Source of the DNA: Aquimarina sp. MAR_2010_214
GTDB lineage: Bacteria; Bacteroidota; Bacteroidia; Flavobacteriales; Flavobacteriaceae
Direction: 5' to 3'
Assembly: GCF_002846555.1 (NCBI RefSeq)
Contig: NZ_PJMS01000001.1
Location: forward strand, 558,001-622,000
DNA: 64,000 nt
Notes under the pieces: generated by a model
The model's input: only the letters and a program-made list of their open reading frames with translations
Databases searched by the model: none
Told to the model about the DNA's origin: nothing
Program-made: the position numbers and the translations under genes
Shown here: positions 19,425 to 27,416 of the stretch, one piece after another
How positions within the stretch are numbered: the first letter of the stretch is position 1
How the letters are laid out: every line of letters begins with the position of its first letter

Positions 19425-22400
19425 ATGAAAAAACCACGATCGTCTTCTCCAGTTTCTTTACTATGGGCTATATTTTTTATAATACTATCTCAGACTACTC
19501 ATGCTCAAGTAGAAAAAGACACCTTATTAGCATCACAGTTTTATAAAAAAGCAGATTCGTTGTTGACAGACAGGAAATTGGATAGTTCTATTGTTTACTT
19601 TAAAAAAGCATTACCTCTTTATAAGAAAGTAGAAGCTTGGGAAAAAGTGGCTGCCTGTTATAATGGGATTTCTCGAAGTCAAATACATATGGGCAGATAC
19701 GAAGAATCGCTCTCTGCTGCTAAAAAAACATTAAAAATAAGTAATGAATACTTAGAACGCGATACTAGAGAGAAAGCAAATGCATTAGATAACATTGGGG
19801 AATATTATTTGAAAAAAAGAAGTTTAGACCAAGCTCTTTTATATTTTAAAAAAGCATTATTAATAAGGAAAGAAGTACTTTTTAAAAATCACTCTGATAT
19901 TTCTAAGTCCTATAACAATATGGGTGAAACTTTAATAATGAAAAATGAGTTTGAAACAGCCTTAAATTATTTAGTTAAAGCTAGTGATTCAGTTTTTCTA
20001 GATAACCCACATCTTAGCAAGATTTATAATAATACTGCTCGAATATATTACATTAAGGGGGACTATAAAAAAGCTGTTGATTACATGCAACAAGCATTAC
20101 AATTAAAAATTGAAGAGTTCGGAGAAAATCATCCAAAGAATGCACGATACTATAATAATATTGGAACTATTTTTGAAAGAATGGATAGGTATGACATGGC
20201 AATGTATCATTATACCAAAGCGGTAGAAATACAAAAAAAAGTATCTGGAGAGGAGCATCCAAATATAGCCTCTTTTTATAATAATATAGCAGGTATATTT
20301 TTAAATAAAGCTAATTATGACCGTGCTCTTGAATATCTCCAAAAATCTCTGGCTATTAAGGTGAAAAAGTTCGATAAAAACCATTCGAAAATAGTTAGTA
20401 GTTATAGTAACATAGGACTTGTTTATGCTTATAAAGGATTACCTAACGAGGCACTTGTTTATACTAAAAAAGCATTAGCTCTTCAAAAGAGAAAACTCAA
20501 AAATGATAATCCAGAAATAGCAACTACTCTTATTAACCTTGCTTCAATATACTATATCAAAAGAAAAGACACTCAAGCACTTGTTTTACTGGAGAAAGCG
20601 TTAAAAATTTTTATGACTTCCTATGGAGAACATCATCCCTCAATTGCTAAAGTATATATAAATATGGGAAACATTTATAAAGAGCAGCATCTATGGGAAA
20701 AAGCCTTATTCTACTATAATAAAACAGTAAGTATCCGAACCAACACATTAGGTGTGAATCATATATTTCTAGCAAATTTATATTTAGAAATTAGTGTTTT
20801 ATATAGACAAAAAAAGGAATATAACAAAGCATTAGAGTATTCTAGCAAGGCAATAAGCATTTTTAAAAAAAATAACAATCCATTCATAGTTGATTGTTAC
20901 CATATTATCGCATCTATTTATTCAGAAAAAGGAGAACACCAAAAAGCCTTGGATAATTATACCAAAGCTTTCAAAGCTAATTTAAAACCAAAAACAAACA
21001 ATATTGATAAAAATACATCTAATTTAAATCAATATGTAAACCAAAATTTTCTACTAATCACTATTGCAGGTACAGCCAAAACTTATAAAAAATTATATTA
21101 TCAAAAAAACAATCCTAATCATCTCAAAAAAGCAATCAAAACCTATCAGCAAGCAGATAAGTTAATTAATAACATTCGACATACCTACACCAATTATCAA
21201 GATAAGGTGGGTTTTTCCAAAGAAAGTAAAGAAATCTACCAAGAAGCTATAACCACTCAATTACTACGAAAAGATATAGAATCACTAGAAAAAGCTTTCT
21301 ATTATAGTGAAAAAAGCAAGGCTAATACCTTAAAAGAATTGTTAAACGATGCTAATGCGAAGAATTTCGCAAGATTGCCTGAAAACTTAGTAACATTAGA
21401 AAAAGAACTAAGAATCAATAAAGCTTTTTATCAATCTAAAATCACAGAAGTATATTCTAAAAAAGAGATAGACAGCTCAAAAGTTACTCATTTCGAGAAT
21501 AAACTTTTTGACATAAATAGGCGTCAGGATTCATTAACCCAGGTTTTAGAAAAAAATTACCCCAAATACCATCAATTAAAGTATAAAAACGATATTGTAA
21601 GCGTATCAGATATCCAAGAACAATTGGATGATATGACCACAGTAGTAGAATTTTTTACAGGAGATAGTACTACCTATGCTTTTACGATTTCTAAACATAA
21701 TATTAGTGTACAAGAACTATCGACTCCAAAACTGACTGAGCAAATTGAAGCATTTCGTAAAAGTATTATTGCCAAAAACACAGGAGCTTATAAACAACAA
21801 GCATATGCGTTATACAATACACTTATAGCACCAGTTAAGGATAAATTGGTTGGGGATCAACTCATAATGATCCCCGATGGACCACTATGGCATCTTAATT
21901 TTGATCTACTGTTAACTCAGAATGACGATTCTAATAATCCAGCCCTTTTATCCTATTTACTTAAAGAGTATGCGGTTACTTATGCTAATGCTGCAAACCT
22001 GTTGTTTGCTACTTTTAAAAGTGATCTGGATACTAAACCATTACAAGAATGCCTGGCATTTTCTTTTTCAGATAGTACAAAGATCACAGATACATACACA
22101 ATGAGCTTAGCAACCTTAAGAAGTGCTGGTATGGATCTGCCGGGAACCCGCAAAGAAATCAAAGCCATTTCTGATATCATCGATGGACAATACTATTTTG
22201 GATCACAAGCTATAGAAGCTAATTTTAAAAGCAATGCAGGTCAATACAACATTCTACACCTTGCTCTACATGGAGAAGTAGATAACGAACGCCCAGAGAA
22301 CTCTAAACTCTATTTTACCAAGAGTAAAGACACCATAGAGGATAATCTACTCTATAGTCATGAGCTGTTTGCTCTGGATATCCCTGCAGAACTTACTGTA

Positions 22401-22817
22401 CTTAGTGCCTGTAATACGGGTAGTGGTAAGATTGCCAAAGGAGAAGGGATTATGAGTTTGGGGACTGCTTTCCAGTATGCAGGAACCAAAAGCCTTCTAT
22501 TAACCGGTTGGGAGGTATCTGACCAAACTACACCAGAATTAATGACTTATTTCTATACTAATCTTAAGAAAGGTATGAACAAAGCCAAAGCTCTGCAACA
22601 AGCAAAATTACAATACCTAGCCACTGCAAATATAAACCGAACAGCCCCCTTTTACTGGGGAGGTTTTTACCTGGTTGGGGATTCTGCTCCAATACATTTT
22701 AATGACAATACTTTGCTGTATTGGATTTTAGGAATAAGCGTTTTAGGGATACTACTTTTAGGTATGTTCTGGTATCAAAGAAAGGTGAAAAAGAAAAATC
22801 TTGAGCTTAGAGATTAA
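19425..22817 (+). CDS. TPR-repeat CHAT domain protein
   Basis: This 1130-aa protein has a signal-like N-terminus (ILSQTTHAQ near 27). About twelve tetratricopeptide repeats follow from about 40 to 540, several of the 42-residue kinesin-light-chain type (YNNIGTIFERMDRYDMAMYHY). A linker helix region leads to a CHAT domain from roughly 780 to 1085. The caspase-like dyad is visible as H949 (LHLALHGE) and C996 (LSACNTGSGKIAKGEG). One transmembrane helix lies near 1097-1117, with a basic tail. CHAT proteases are caspase relatives used in signalling and defence. The topology suggests TPRs and protease domain in the periplasm. No obvious partner substrate gene is adjacent. Confidence 0.9.
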   Translation: MKKPRSSSPVSLLWAIFFIILSQTTHAQVEKDTLLASQFYKKADSLLTDRKLDSSIVYFKKALPLYKKVEAWEKVAACYNGISRSQIHMGRYEESLSAAKKTLKISNEYLERDTREKANALDNIGEYYLKKRSLDQALLYFKKALLIRKEVLFKNHSDISKSYNNMGETLIMKNEFETALNYLVKASDSVFLDNPHLSKIYNNTARIYYIKGDYKKAVDYMQQALQLKIEEFGENHPKNARYYNNIGTIFERMDRYDMAMYHYTKAVEIQKKVSGEEHPNIASFYNNIAGIFLNKANYDRALEYLQKSLAIKVKKFDKNHSKIVSSYSNIGLVYAYKGLPNEALVYTKKALALQKRKLKNDNPEIATTLINLASIYYIKRKDTQALVLLEKALKIFMTSYGEHHPSIAKVYINMGNIYKEQHLWEKALFYYNKTVSIRTNTLGVNHIFLANLYLEISVLYRQKKEYNKALEYSSKAISIFKKNNNPFIVDCYHIIASIYSEKGEHQKALDNYTKAFKANLKPKTNNIDKNTSNLNQYVNQNFLLITIAGTAKTYKKLYYQKNNPNHLKKAIKTYQQADKLINNIRHTYTNYQDKVGFSKESKEIYQEAITTQLLRKDIESLEKAFYYSEKSKANTLKELLNDANAKNFARLPENLVTLEKELRINKAFYQSKITEVYSKKEIDSSKVTHFENKLFDINRRQDSLTQVLEKNYPKYHQLKYKNDIVSVSDIQEQLDDMTTVVEFFTGDSTTYAFTISKHNISVQELSTPKLTEQIEAFRKSIIAKNTGAYKQQAYALYNTLIAPVKDKLVGDQLIMIPDGPLWHLNFDLLLTQNDDSNNPALLSYLLKEYAVTYANAANLLFATFKSDLDTKPLQECLAFSFSDSTKITDTYTMSLATLRSAGMDLPGTRKEIKAISDIIDGQYYFGSQAIEANFKSNAGQYNILHLALHGEVDNERPENSKLYFTKSKDTIEDNLLYSHELFALDIPAELTVLSACNTGSGKIAKGEGIMSLGTAFQYAGTKSLLLTGWEVSDQTTPELMTYFYTNLKKGMNKAKALQQAKLQYLATANINRTAPFYWGGFYLVGDSAPIHFNDNTLLYWILGISVLGILLLGMFWYQRKVKKKNLELRD

Positions 22818-24016
22818 TTCACCAATTTCTGATTAATTCTACTAGAAGCTAAGAGAGAAGCTATAAAACCGATAATAGTAATCGTAAAAAATACCACAAC
22901 AAAGCTAATCATAGTAATACGAGTTGGATAAGGCAATGAAGGTGTAATCATCAATAATCCAAATTGCTGTTGCAACACAATAAGTATAAATCCTAATAAT
23001 AGGCCCAATACCGTACCTAAAACAGTCATAAGTGAACCTTGAAACAAAAATATTTTTCTGATACTCGGCAGAGAAGCTCCCACATTATAGAGTGTTTTTA
23101 CATTACTCCTCTTATCGATAATCATCATAATAATAGCTCCAGCGACATTAAACAGGGCAATAATAGCAATTAACGTGATCACCAGGTAGGATACTAAATT
23201 CTCGGTATTTAACATCTTATACAACGTATCATTAAGCTGTACCCTGTTTTTTACGATCACATTATTATCAAAAATCTGCTGTAATCCATGTATCACTACT
23301 TCTTCATTAGCTTGTGGTGATAGTTTAAGTTCTATATGAGTCACTTTATCTTCGGGTAATTCCAATAATTTTCGCACTAATCCTGTAGTTGCAAAAATGT
23401 ACTTTTTATCAAGTTCTTCATTTACACTATAGACCCCAATATTTACTGCTTTCTCTGACCTAAATGCTTTTGAAGGATCACTAGGAATTCCTTTTCCCGG
23501 TTTTGGCACATAAATACTAAGTAAGTTAGTGTAGGTAGATTCTATTCCCATACTAAGTTCTCTGCTAATACCATTACCTGCAACTATCTGAAAATCATTA
23601 TTGGTTAGCCAATCTCCCAATACTAGTATACTATCAGCATGGATAACATTATGATAATTAGCATCCACTCCCTTGATATACGACATCTTTTGTTTATCCA
23701 TAAACTCTAGAAAGACACGCTCTTCTACGATTTCAGAAAAATGAGCAACTCCATCAAGTTTAGCTAGTTTTCCTTTTTGGGTATCGGTGAATGTAAATGT
23801 CTTTCCGCTTGACGGAAAAATCTTAAGATCGGGATCAAAATACGAAGAAAATTGAAGGCTAAAATCCTTAAGTCCTGCAAACCCTGATAATACAATAAAT
23901 AATGCCATCGCTCCTATAACCACACCGGCCGCAGCAATAATTGTAATGATATTAATGGCATTACTACTACCGGGAGAAAACAGGTATCGCTTTGCGATGT
24001 AGTATGAAAAATTCAA
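22814..24016 (-). CDS. FtsX-like/LolC-type ABC transporter permease
   Basis: This 400-aa membrane protein has the MacB/FtsX layout: one N-terminal transmembrane helix (about 18-45, starting FSYYIAKRYL), a large periplasmic domain, and three C-terminal helices (about 275-390). The opening and NIITIIAAAGVVIGAMALFIVLSGF resemble LolC/LolE permeases, which extract lipoproteins from the inner membrane with a LolD ATPase. No ATPase gene is nearby, so the partner must be encoded elsewhere. The 3' end overlaps the convergent CHAT gene by 4 bp. It probably forms a unit with rbfA, transcribed from upstream. Confidence 0.88.
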   Translation of the reverse strand: MNFSYYIAKRYLFSPGSSNAINIITIIAAAGVVIGAMALFIVLSGFAGLKDFSLQFSSYFDPDLKIFPSSGKTFTFTDTQKGKLAKLDGVAHFSEIVEERVFLEFMDKQKMSYIKGVDANYHNVIHADSILVLGDWLTNNDFQIVAGNGISRELSMGIESTYTNLLSIYVPKPGKGIPSDPSKAFRSEKAVNIGVYSVNEELDKKYIFATTGLVRKLLELPEDKVTHIELKLSPQANEEVVIHGLQQIFDNNVIVKNRVQLNDTLYKMLNTENLVSYLVITLIAIIALFNVAGAIIMMIIDKRSNVKTLYNVGASLPSIRKIFLFQGSLMTVLGTVLGLLLGFILIVLQQQFGLLMITPSLPYPTRITMISFVVVFFTITIIGFIASLLASSRINQKLVN

Positions 24017-24136
24017 ATCCTTCTGATGAGCATTAGATGTGTATGAAATTTTGATTCTGCAATAAAGATAAGAGAAATGAAAATTCTATTTCTGCTACTT
24101 TCTATGATTTTTCTATTTTACGGGTACTACCAAAAA

Positions 24137-24529
24137 TTACTTCTTTTTACGTTTTTCTAGAAGATCAGGGTTATTAATAGGGTCTTCTTTCCCTTTTACA
24201 GCTTCTTCTATATTAGAAATATACTCAAGAGAATCATCAATAAAATAGGACAATTCTGGCATGCGCCGTAATTGATTTTTGGTACGCTGTGCTACCTGAT
24301 GTTTTATTTGTGATTTTACCTGGTTTACTTCTTTTAGTACTCTTTCTCCTTCCTGATGTGGAAAGACGCTCATATATACTTTTGCAATAGAGAGGTCTGT
24401 AGTCACGCTTACTTTGGTAACGGAAACCAAAATCCCCTGTATTCCCGCTTCACGTAATGCAAGTTGTATTACATCGGCAACATCGCGTTGTAATACTCCT
24501 CCAATTTTTTTCTGTCTGTTTGTTTCCAT
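24137..24529 (-). CDS. rbfA: Ribosome-binding factor A
   Basis: This 130-aa protein binds the 30S subunit and aids 16S rRNA 5'-end maturation, particularly in the cold. Marks are RQKKIGGVLQRDVADVIQ, SVTKVSVTTDLSIAKVYMSVFP and the KH-like RRMPELSYFIDDSLEY. The ATG at 24529 (METNRQKK) is chosen because homology starts there; upstream extension to 24640 runs over the divergent mce promoter. A TACTTTTG promoter element ends only 4 bp before this ATG, so the transcript may have almost no leader. The permease gene lies 120 bp downstream. Confidence 0.94.
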   Translation of the reverse strand: METNRQKKIGGVLQRDVADVIQLALREAGIQGILVSVTKVSVTTDLSIAKVYMSVFPHQEGERVLKEVNQVKSQIKHQVAQRTKNQLRRMPELSYFIDDSLEYISNIEEAVKGKEDPINNPDLLEKRKKK

Positions 24530-24533
24530 AGTG

Positions 24534-24541
24534 CAAAAGTA
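24534..24541 (-). promoter_or_regulatory. -7 element of rbfA (TACTTTTG)
   Basis: TACTTTTG on the minus strand fits TAnnTTTG. Only four bases separate it from the rbfA ATG, so transcription would start at or next to the start codon. Confidence 0.5.
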
Positions 24542-24552
24542 CAATTTATATG

Positions 24553-24560
24553 TATTTTTG
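24553..24560 (+). promoter_or_regulatory. -7 element of mce (TATTTTTG)
   Basis: TATTTTTG fits TAnnTTTG and lies 23 bp before the mce ATG. Together with the minus-strand element it makes a compact divergent promoter framed by GCAAAA and TTTTGC. Confidence 0.5.
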
Positions 24561-24583
24561 CGACATAGTGATAAAAGTATATT

Positions 24584-25015
24584 ATGAACCATATCAATAA
24601 AATAGAACACCTGGGTATTGCCGTCAAAGATATTGAGCAAGCAAATACATTATATGAGAAACTTTTGGGAGTTGCTCCATATAAGCAAGAGGCCGTAGAA
24701 AGCGAAGCTGTAATCACCTCTTTTTTTAAAGTTGGAGATAGTAAAATAGAATTACTGGCCAGTACCCGGGAGGATGGACCTATCGGAAAATTTATTACCA
24801 AAAAGGGAGAAGGTATTCATCACATCGCTTTTGATGTCGATGATATCGAACTAGAACTGGATCGATTAGAAAAAGAAGGGTTTCAATTAATCAATAAAAC
24901 TCCAAAACCTGGTGCCGATAATAAATTAGTTGCTTTTTTACATCCTAAAAGCACAAATGGGGTTTTGATAGAACTATGTCAAGAAAAACCTGTTAACCAG
25001 GATATTACAAAATAA
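24584..25015 (+). CDS. mce: Methylmalonyl-CoA epimerase
   Basis: This 143-aa protein of the vicinal oxygen chelate fold interconverts (R)- and (S)-methylmalonyl-CoA, linking propionate and odd-chain or branched amino-acid breakdown to succinyl-CoA. Marks are IEHLGIAVKDIEQANTLYEKLLG with the first metal His, GEGIHHIAFDVDDIE, and the C-terminal FLHPKSTNGVLIELCQE with the metal Glu. Length is standard. It is divergent from rbfA across a 54-bp promoter region. No methylmalonyl-CoA mutase gene is present in the window. Confidence 0.95.
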   Translation: MNHINKIEHLGIAVKDIEQANTLYEKLLGVAPYKQEAVESEAVITSFFKVGDSKIELLASTREDGPIGKFITKKGEGIHHIAFDVDDIELELDRLEKEGFQLINKTPKPGADNKLVAFLHPKSTNGVLIELCQEKPVNQDITK

Positions 25016-25115
25016 ATACTATCGTTTTTATAGTTCTTTTTTCCTTTTTTGAAGAGGAATCAAAGCTTTTATATCGTTTAGAAATAAAAGACAATTAAAA
25101 TAATAGAAAAAAATG

Positions 25116-25146
25116 TTGGCGTGTTTATATCAAATCCTTAAATTTG
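25116..25146 (+). promoter_or_regulatory. Full promoter of the tRNA gene (TTG-20-TAAATTTG)
   Basis: TTG at 25116-25118, a 20-bp spacer and TAAATTTG at 25139-25146 match the Bacteroidetes -33/-7 pattern. The -7 box ends 12 bp before the mature tRNA 5' end. Confidence 0.7.
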
Positions 25147-25158
25147 CCCTCCGTTTTA

Positions 25159-25232
25159 GGTCCCATAGCTCAGCTGGTTAGAGCACCTGACTCATAATCA
25201 GGGGGTCCTTGGTTCGAGCCCAAGTGGGACCA
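25159..25232 (+). tRNA. tRNA with CAT anticodon (elongator Met or Ile2)
   Basis: A 74-nt cloverleaf is complete. The acceptor stem GGTCCCA pairs with TGGGACC, with A as discriminator and no encoded CCA. The anticodon arm CCTGA-CTCATAA-TCAGG gives anticodon CAT. The T arm is CTTGG-TTCGAGC-CCAAG. A CAT tRNA that is not the initiator can be elongator methionine or isoleucine-2 (after lysidine modification of C34), and the sequence alone does not let me choose. A promoter lies directly upstream and a terminator directly downstream. An integrase remnant begins about 215 bp downstream. Confidence 0.95.
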
Positions 25233-25244
25233 CTTAGTAAAATT

Positions 25245-25273
25245 AAGCCTTACAGAGATGTAGGGCTTTTTTT
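25245..25273 (+). terminator. Intrinsic terminator of the tRNA gene
   Basis: AAGCCTTAC (25245-25253) pairs with GTAGGGCTT (25260-25268) with one G-U pair, followed by T residues. It lies 12 bp after the tRNA. Confidence 0.8.
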
Positions 25274-25447
25274 ATGTACCATATCTAGGGTTATATAATT
25301 TTGCTATAATCTACTTTATCCATCTAGAATCTAAATTCATCTTCTTATTTAAACAAAAAAGAGACCTATTTGGTGTCCAAATAAAATTTGAAGAGACCAA
25401 CTTTCGACCGAGTTGTATGCCAATTGTTAAATCTAAATCAATTGGTT

Positions 25448-25774
25448 ATGAAAGAAAAACTATCAATTCTGTTTTTAATTAAACGAAACAAACAAAACAA
25501 AAAGGGTTCATGCCCTATCTTCACAAGGTTGATCTATCAGAAGAAAAGAATTTGCAACTGGATTGTTTGTAAAACTCAAAGATTGGGATGCAGGAAACCA
25601 TCTAGTTCTAGCAAAAGATATGGACAATCATTTTTTAATCAGTGAATTAATGCTTATCAGGGGAAAAATCATTCCTTAGTATTACAACTAAAAGATATGT
25701 TTGTCTTTTGCTGCTACAAAGGCTTAGCATACAAAGAAATGGATAATCTAAAACCTCAACATATTATAAACTGA
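25448..25774 (+). pseudogene. Remnant of a tyrosine recombinase (phage-type integrase)
   Basis: Fragments of a Bacteroidetes-type integrase can be read in changing frames. MKEKLSILFLIKRNKQNKKG and SCPIFTRL form the arm-binding start (frame 1). After a frameshift near 25540, RKEFATGLFVKLKDWDAGNH and LVLAKDMD continue in frame 2 up to a stop near 25679. A third piece, LKDMFVFCCYKGLAYKEMDN, belongs to the start of the catalytic domain. The central SAM-like domain and the catalytic Arg-His-Arg-Tyr part are deleted. A full gene would be about 400 codons. It lies just after a tRNA gene, the usual site for such integrases, and marks the edge of an accessory region. Confidence 0.8.
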
Positions 25775-26058
25775 AGAATAAAACTTAAAATAATAATTGA
25801 AACAATACTTAAATTAATAATTAATGTAAATAATTTAAAAGCCTTACTAGAAAATTTTTCTTTAATCTTAAACCATACTATTACTCCGGCTGTACTTAAT
25901 CCAAATACTAGTAATAATATAATACCATAAAAAAATAAAATAAAAATATTATTGGAGTCACTCTCTATCAATAAAATGTATATTAAAACACAAGAAAGGA
26001 TTATAGATAACGTCGTAACAACTTTTAAAATTCTAAGATTGGAAACCTGTGTTTTCAT
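25756..26058 (-). CDS. Small three-helix membrane protein, unknown
   Basis: This 100-aa protein is almost entirely hydrophobic, with segments at about 11-31, 36-62 and 75-98 and a short basic loop (KIKEKFSSK) between the second and third. I recognise no family. Its 3' end overlaps the integrase remnant by 19 bp on the opposite strand. It follows the broken secreted-protein paralog and is the last gene of the first lipoprotein cassette in transcription order. It could be an immunity-like membrane protein, but nothing in the sequence demonstrates that. Confidence 0.55.
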   Translation of the reverse strand: MKTQVSNLRILKVVTTLSIILSCVLIYILLIESDSNNIFILFFYGIILLLVFGLSTAGVIVWFKIKEKFSSKAFKLFTLIINLSIVSIIILSFILQFIIC

Positions 26059-26108
26059 AAAAAATTATTTAATGCTTCGTACCACTTTAAAAGTAAAAAG
26101 CTATTAGA

Positions 26109-26833
26109 TTAGTATACTTTTTCTGTGTAGCCTGGTTTTTTATTGGTTATTATCGACAAATTATCATATGACTTTCCCAAAAAATTGAAATGTCCATCAA
26201 TTCTATACCAATTACCTCTAGATGAGGTATCATCTTCTAGAAAAGCTTCAGGTATCTCATTAATATATTCCCCAATTAATTCTATTTTTTCTAATCTATA
26301 TCGAGGGCAGTTTTCTTTTCCTAGTATTTGTTGTACCTGATCATTACACATTAACCCATAAAAACGTATTCTGGCTTCTGGTCTTATAAAAGAAGCTCCA
26401 TAAAAATGATCATATTGTTTTTTCACAACACTATCTATCGGATAATTAACAACAGTTGTTGTAAATTTCACATGGTTAAAATCATTAATAATTGATTTAT
26501 TACCATCTTCATCGATACAGGATAATCTATGATGTGTCAAAATAAGATTTTCTTGATCATAGCTAAAGTGATAATCAATATAGTTATCAGCATCTTTATG
26601 TATAAATGGCTTGTTTTTATAATCAATTTCTAGATTGCTTTCTCCAACTAAACTATCATAACTATAAGTAATTGATCTTTAATCTCAATGACTGGACATT
26701 CAATAGAAGTAAATGCAAGGTCATCTATAATCATTGCCCATTTACCTTCTAAGTCCTGACCAAAAATTAATTCTGTTAAAAAAAGAATTAAAAAACCTAA
26801 AATATCAAACAAGTAATTTAAGCCTGCCAACAT
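26109..26833 (-). pseudogene. Frameshifted paralog of the 237-aa secreted protein (cassette 1)
   Basis: This is a near-identical copy of the gene at 29100-29813 over about 165 codons: signal peptide LGFLILFLTELIFGQ, then DLEGKWAMIIDDL, SFIRPEARIRFYGLMCNDQV and QQILGKENCP. A 7-bp deletion near 26675, between short ATCTTT repeats, shifts the frame and creates a stop at 26648. The frame resumes afterwards and stays open to 26109. After RLEKI the C-terminus is unrelated to the other copy (LIGEYINEIPEAFLEDD versus DKTYFIVYYSSEEY). Only the first 61 codons could be translated from the original start. The copies may have been joined to different tails by recombination. Confidence 0.8.
26281..26805. 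repeat. Direct repeat A of the secreted-protein paralogs
   Basis: This block is nearly identical to 29275-29806 in the same orientation. The two differ by scattered substitutions and one 7-bp deletion in this copy. Confidence 0.9.
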
Positions 26834-26852
26834 AATAGTTTGTCTTTATTAA

Positions 26853-27410
26853 CTAACGAACCCGAGGCAAATTAACTCCCGTAAAACTCACATAAATACT
26901 AATTTTATTAAGTTTTGGAGAGTATTCTTTTTTTACATACTCAATATATAGGTCGTTATATTTCCATCGTATTAAATAGGGATCATCAACAAAAGAGCAT
27001 TTGTTGAATTGACCTCGACCCTCTTGAGTTGAAATACCATTATTAGTTGATTCCTCTCCCCAAATAAAACTATCCATACAATAAATACCTATCGGTTCTC
27101 CATACACTTCGCTCATCTCACGAAAAAGTTGAAGACTATTTTCTATAATCGGAATAGAAAAAGAGAGTTCCTTGATATGGTCGGTACTATCCGTCATTAT
27201 GAAATATGTATTAACGGGTAAATTTAAAAAATTAGAAGTTTCATTAATAGTATAATGATTACCCTGATTATTAGGTAAGGTTTTATAACTCTCAAATTCG
27301 ATTGAAATTCTTTTTATAATTAAGTCGATATGTTTACCGACTACATTAACATCTATAGAATCCTGATTTAAAAACATAAGGGTAAATATACAAATAAAAG
27401 AAATTCTCAT
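26853..27410 (-). CDS. Secreted protein of unknown function (cassette 1 middle gene)
   Basis: This 185-aa protein has a short hydrophobic N-terminus (ISFICIFTLMFL) that may be a signal peptide. The rest is soluble, with VGKHIDLIIKRISIEFESYK early and DDPYLIRWKYNDLYIEYVKK late, suggesting an alpha/beta fold. I recognise no family. It begins 6 bp after the lipoprotein stop and ends 19 bp before the secreted-protein paralog, so the three form one operon. The middle gene of the second cassette (29817-30473) occupies the same slot but is not evidently related in sequence. Confidence 0.6.
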   Translation of the reverse strand: MRISFICIFTLMFLNQDSIDVNVVGKHIDLIIKRISIEFESYKTLPNNQGNHYTINETSNFLNLPVNTYFIMTDSTDHIKELSFSIPIIENSLQLFREMSEVYGEPIGIYCMDSFIWGEESTNNGISTQEGRGQFNKCSFVDDPYLIRWKYNDLYIEYVKKEYSPKLNKISIYVSFTGVNLPRVR

Positions 27411-27416
27411 AATAGA

